22,971 nt of DNA from NCBI GenBank assembly GCA_900553135.1, contig USCO01000022.1, positions 1 through 22,971 of the forward strand. Direction: 5' to 3'. The notes under the pieces were generated by a model that worked only from the letters and a program-made list of their open reading frames with translations, did no database searches and was not told the DNA's origin. A program made the position numbers and the translations under genes. Positions 21,990-22,971 of the stretch are shown here, in pieces. The DNA comes from an uncultured Eubacteriales bacterium (lineage in GTDB: Bacteria > Bacillota > Clostridia > Oscillospirales > Oscillospiraceae). Position 1 is the first letter of the stretch. Each line of letters begins with the position of its first letter.

Positions 21990-22971
21990 TTAGTGGTGGA
22001 ACAGCCGGATACCGGTAAAGGCCATGACCATGCCGTACTTGTTGGCGGTGTCGATGACCTGCTGGTCGCGGATGGAGCCGCCGGGCTGGGCGATGTACTG
22101 CACGCCGGACTTGCGGGCGCGCTCCACGTTGTCGCCGAAGGGGAAGAAGGCGTCGGAGCCCACGGTCACGCCGGACATCTGGGCGATCCAGGCCTGCTTC
22201 TCCTCAGTGGTGAGCACCTCGGGCTTCACCTTGAAGGTATTCTGCCACACGCCGTCGGCCAGAATGTCGTCGTGCTCGTCGGAGATGTAGATGTCGATGG
22301 CGTTGTCCCGGTCGGGGCGGCGGATGTTGTCCACAAACTGCAGGCCCAGAACCTTGGGATGCTGGCGCAGCCACCAAATGTCGGCCTTGTTGCCCGCCAG
22401 ACGGGTGCAGTGGATGCGGCTCTGCTGACCGGCGCCCACGCCCAGAGTCTGGCCGTTCTTCACGTAGCACACGGAGTTGGACTGGGTGTACTTCAGGGTG
22501 ATGAGGGCCAGGAGCATGTCGTGCTTGGCCTGCTGGGACAGCTCCTTGTTCTCGGTGACGATGTTCTGGAGCATCTCCTCATTGATCTCCAGATCGTTGT
22601 AGCCCTGCTCGAAGGTGATGCCGAAGATATTGCGGCGCTCAATGGGAGCGGGGGTGTAGTCGGGGTCGATGGCCACCACATTGTAGCCGCCCTTGCGCTT
22701 GGTCTTCAGAATCTCCAGAGCCTCGTCGGTGTAGCCGGGGGCGATGATGCCGTCGGACACCTCGGCAGCCAGGAAGCGGGCGGTGTCGGCGTCACACACG
22801 TCGGACAGAGCGGCCCAGTCGCCGAAGGAGCACAGACGGTCAGCGCCGCGGGCCCGGATGTAGGCGCAGGCGATGGGGGACAACTCGCCCTCGGGGGCAA
22901 AGTAGATGTGGCGCTCCACGTCGGTCAGGGGCAGGCCCAGGGCGGCGCCGGCGGGGGAGACGTGCTTGAAG
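21990..22971 (-). CDS. AICAR transformylase, probably the stand-alone form, 5' truncated by window
   Basis: This enzyme formylates AICAR with 10-formyl-tetrahydrofolate, the penultimate step of IMP synthesis. About 326 residues are visible. The frame is open to the window edge, where FKHVSPAGAALGLPLTD precedes the GTG at 22919, so the start lies outside. The family core is clear: RARGADRLCSFGDWAALSD, GIIAPGYTDEALEIL, LKYTQSNSVCYVKNGQ, GAGQQSRIHCTRLAG, GSDAFFPFGDN and the C-terminal MAFTGIRLFHH. From memory this matches the single-domain transformylase found in many Clostridia (about 390 residues) better than the C-terminal part of bifunctional PurH. The missing N-terminus would settle whether an IMP cyclohydrolase domain is attached. 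Confidence 0.9.
   Translation of the reverse strand, partial: FKHVSPAGAALGLPLTDVERHIYFAPEGELSPIACAYIRARGADRLCSFGDWAALSDVCDADTARFLAAEVSDGIIAPGYTDEALEILKTKRKGGYNVVAIDPDYTPAPIERRNIFGITFEQGYNDLEINEEMLQNIVTENKELSQQAKHDMLLALITLKYTQSNSVCYVKNGQTLGVGAGQQSRIHCTRLAGNKADIWWLRQHPKVLGLQFVDNIRRPDRDNAIDIYISDEHDDILADGVWQNTFKVKPEVLTTEEKQAWIAQMSGVTVGSDAFFPFGDNVERARKSGVQYIAQPGGSIRDQQVIDTANKYGMVMAFTGIRLFHH

Overview
The window is GC-rich chromosomal DNA from a Gram-positive anaerobe, most likely a gut Clostridia lineage of the Oscillospiraceae type (Flavonifractor, Lawsonibacter or Intestinimonas-like). The case rests on gene content and style: a single Firmicutes-type FAS II operon with FabK instead of FabI, a FabT-like MarR regulator, TmcAL next to acetate kinase, strong AGGAGG ribosome binding sites and sigma-A promoters with 17-base spacers. 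The assignment is inferred from sequence style; no database was searched. Nothing looks like a phage, plasmid, insertion sequence, CRISPR array, tRNA or rRNA.

Layout. 1-708: the 3' end of a rhomboid-fold membrane protein that looks catalytically dead, closed by a strong terminator. 720-3076 (minus): tmcAL followed by a DUF3810-type membrane metallopeptidase, joined by an ATGA overlap. 3126-4510 (plus): acetate kinase with a clear sigma-A promoter and terminator; its reading frame is broken near 3440. 4622-15539 (plus): a complete fatty-acid operon in the order acpP, accB, accC, accD, accA, fabH, then a 195-base structured gap, then fabK, a second FabK-family flavoenzyme (FabX-like), fabD, fabG, fabF, fabZ and a MarR-family regulator. 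15573-18815: a SEDS glycosyltransferase carrying an FHA domain, overlapping a class B penicillin-binding protein. 18860-19791: a polytopic membrane protein of unknown function with its own promoter and terminator. 19804-22971 (minus): AICAR transformylase (cut by the window edge), purD and a HAD phosphatase.

How the parts work together. AccBCDA makes malonyl-CoA, FabD loads it onto AcpP, FabH starts chains, FabF elongates, and FabG, FabZ and FabK complete each cycle. No FabA, FabM or FabN is visible. The gene after fabK carries the four-cysteine signature and active-site histidine of Helicobacter FabX, an oxygen-independent dehydrogenase/isomerase that makes cis-unsaturated acyl-ACP, so it may be this operon's source of unsaturated fatty acids. 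A perfect 36-base palindrome starts at the predicted transcription start of acpP and is a good candidate operator for the MarR protein encoded at the far end of the operon.

The most interesting points are the FabX-like gene inside a Clostridia FAS II operon, the acpP operator, the ackA frameshift, the FHA-SEDS/PBP pair, and the hairpin-rich gaps between fabH and fabK and between the two purine genes.
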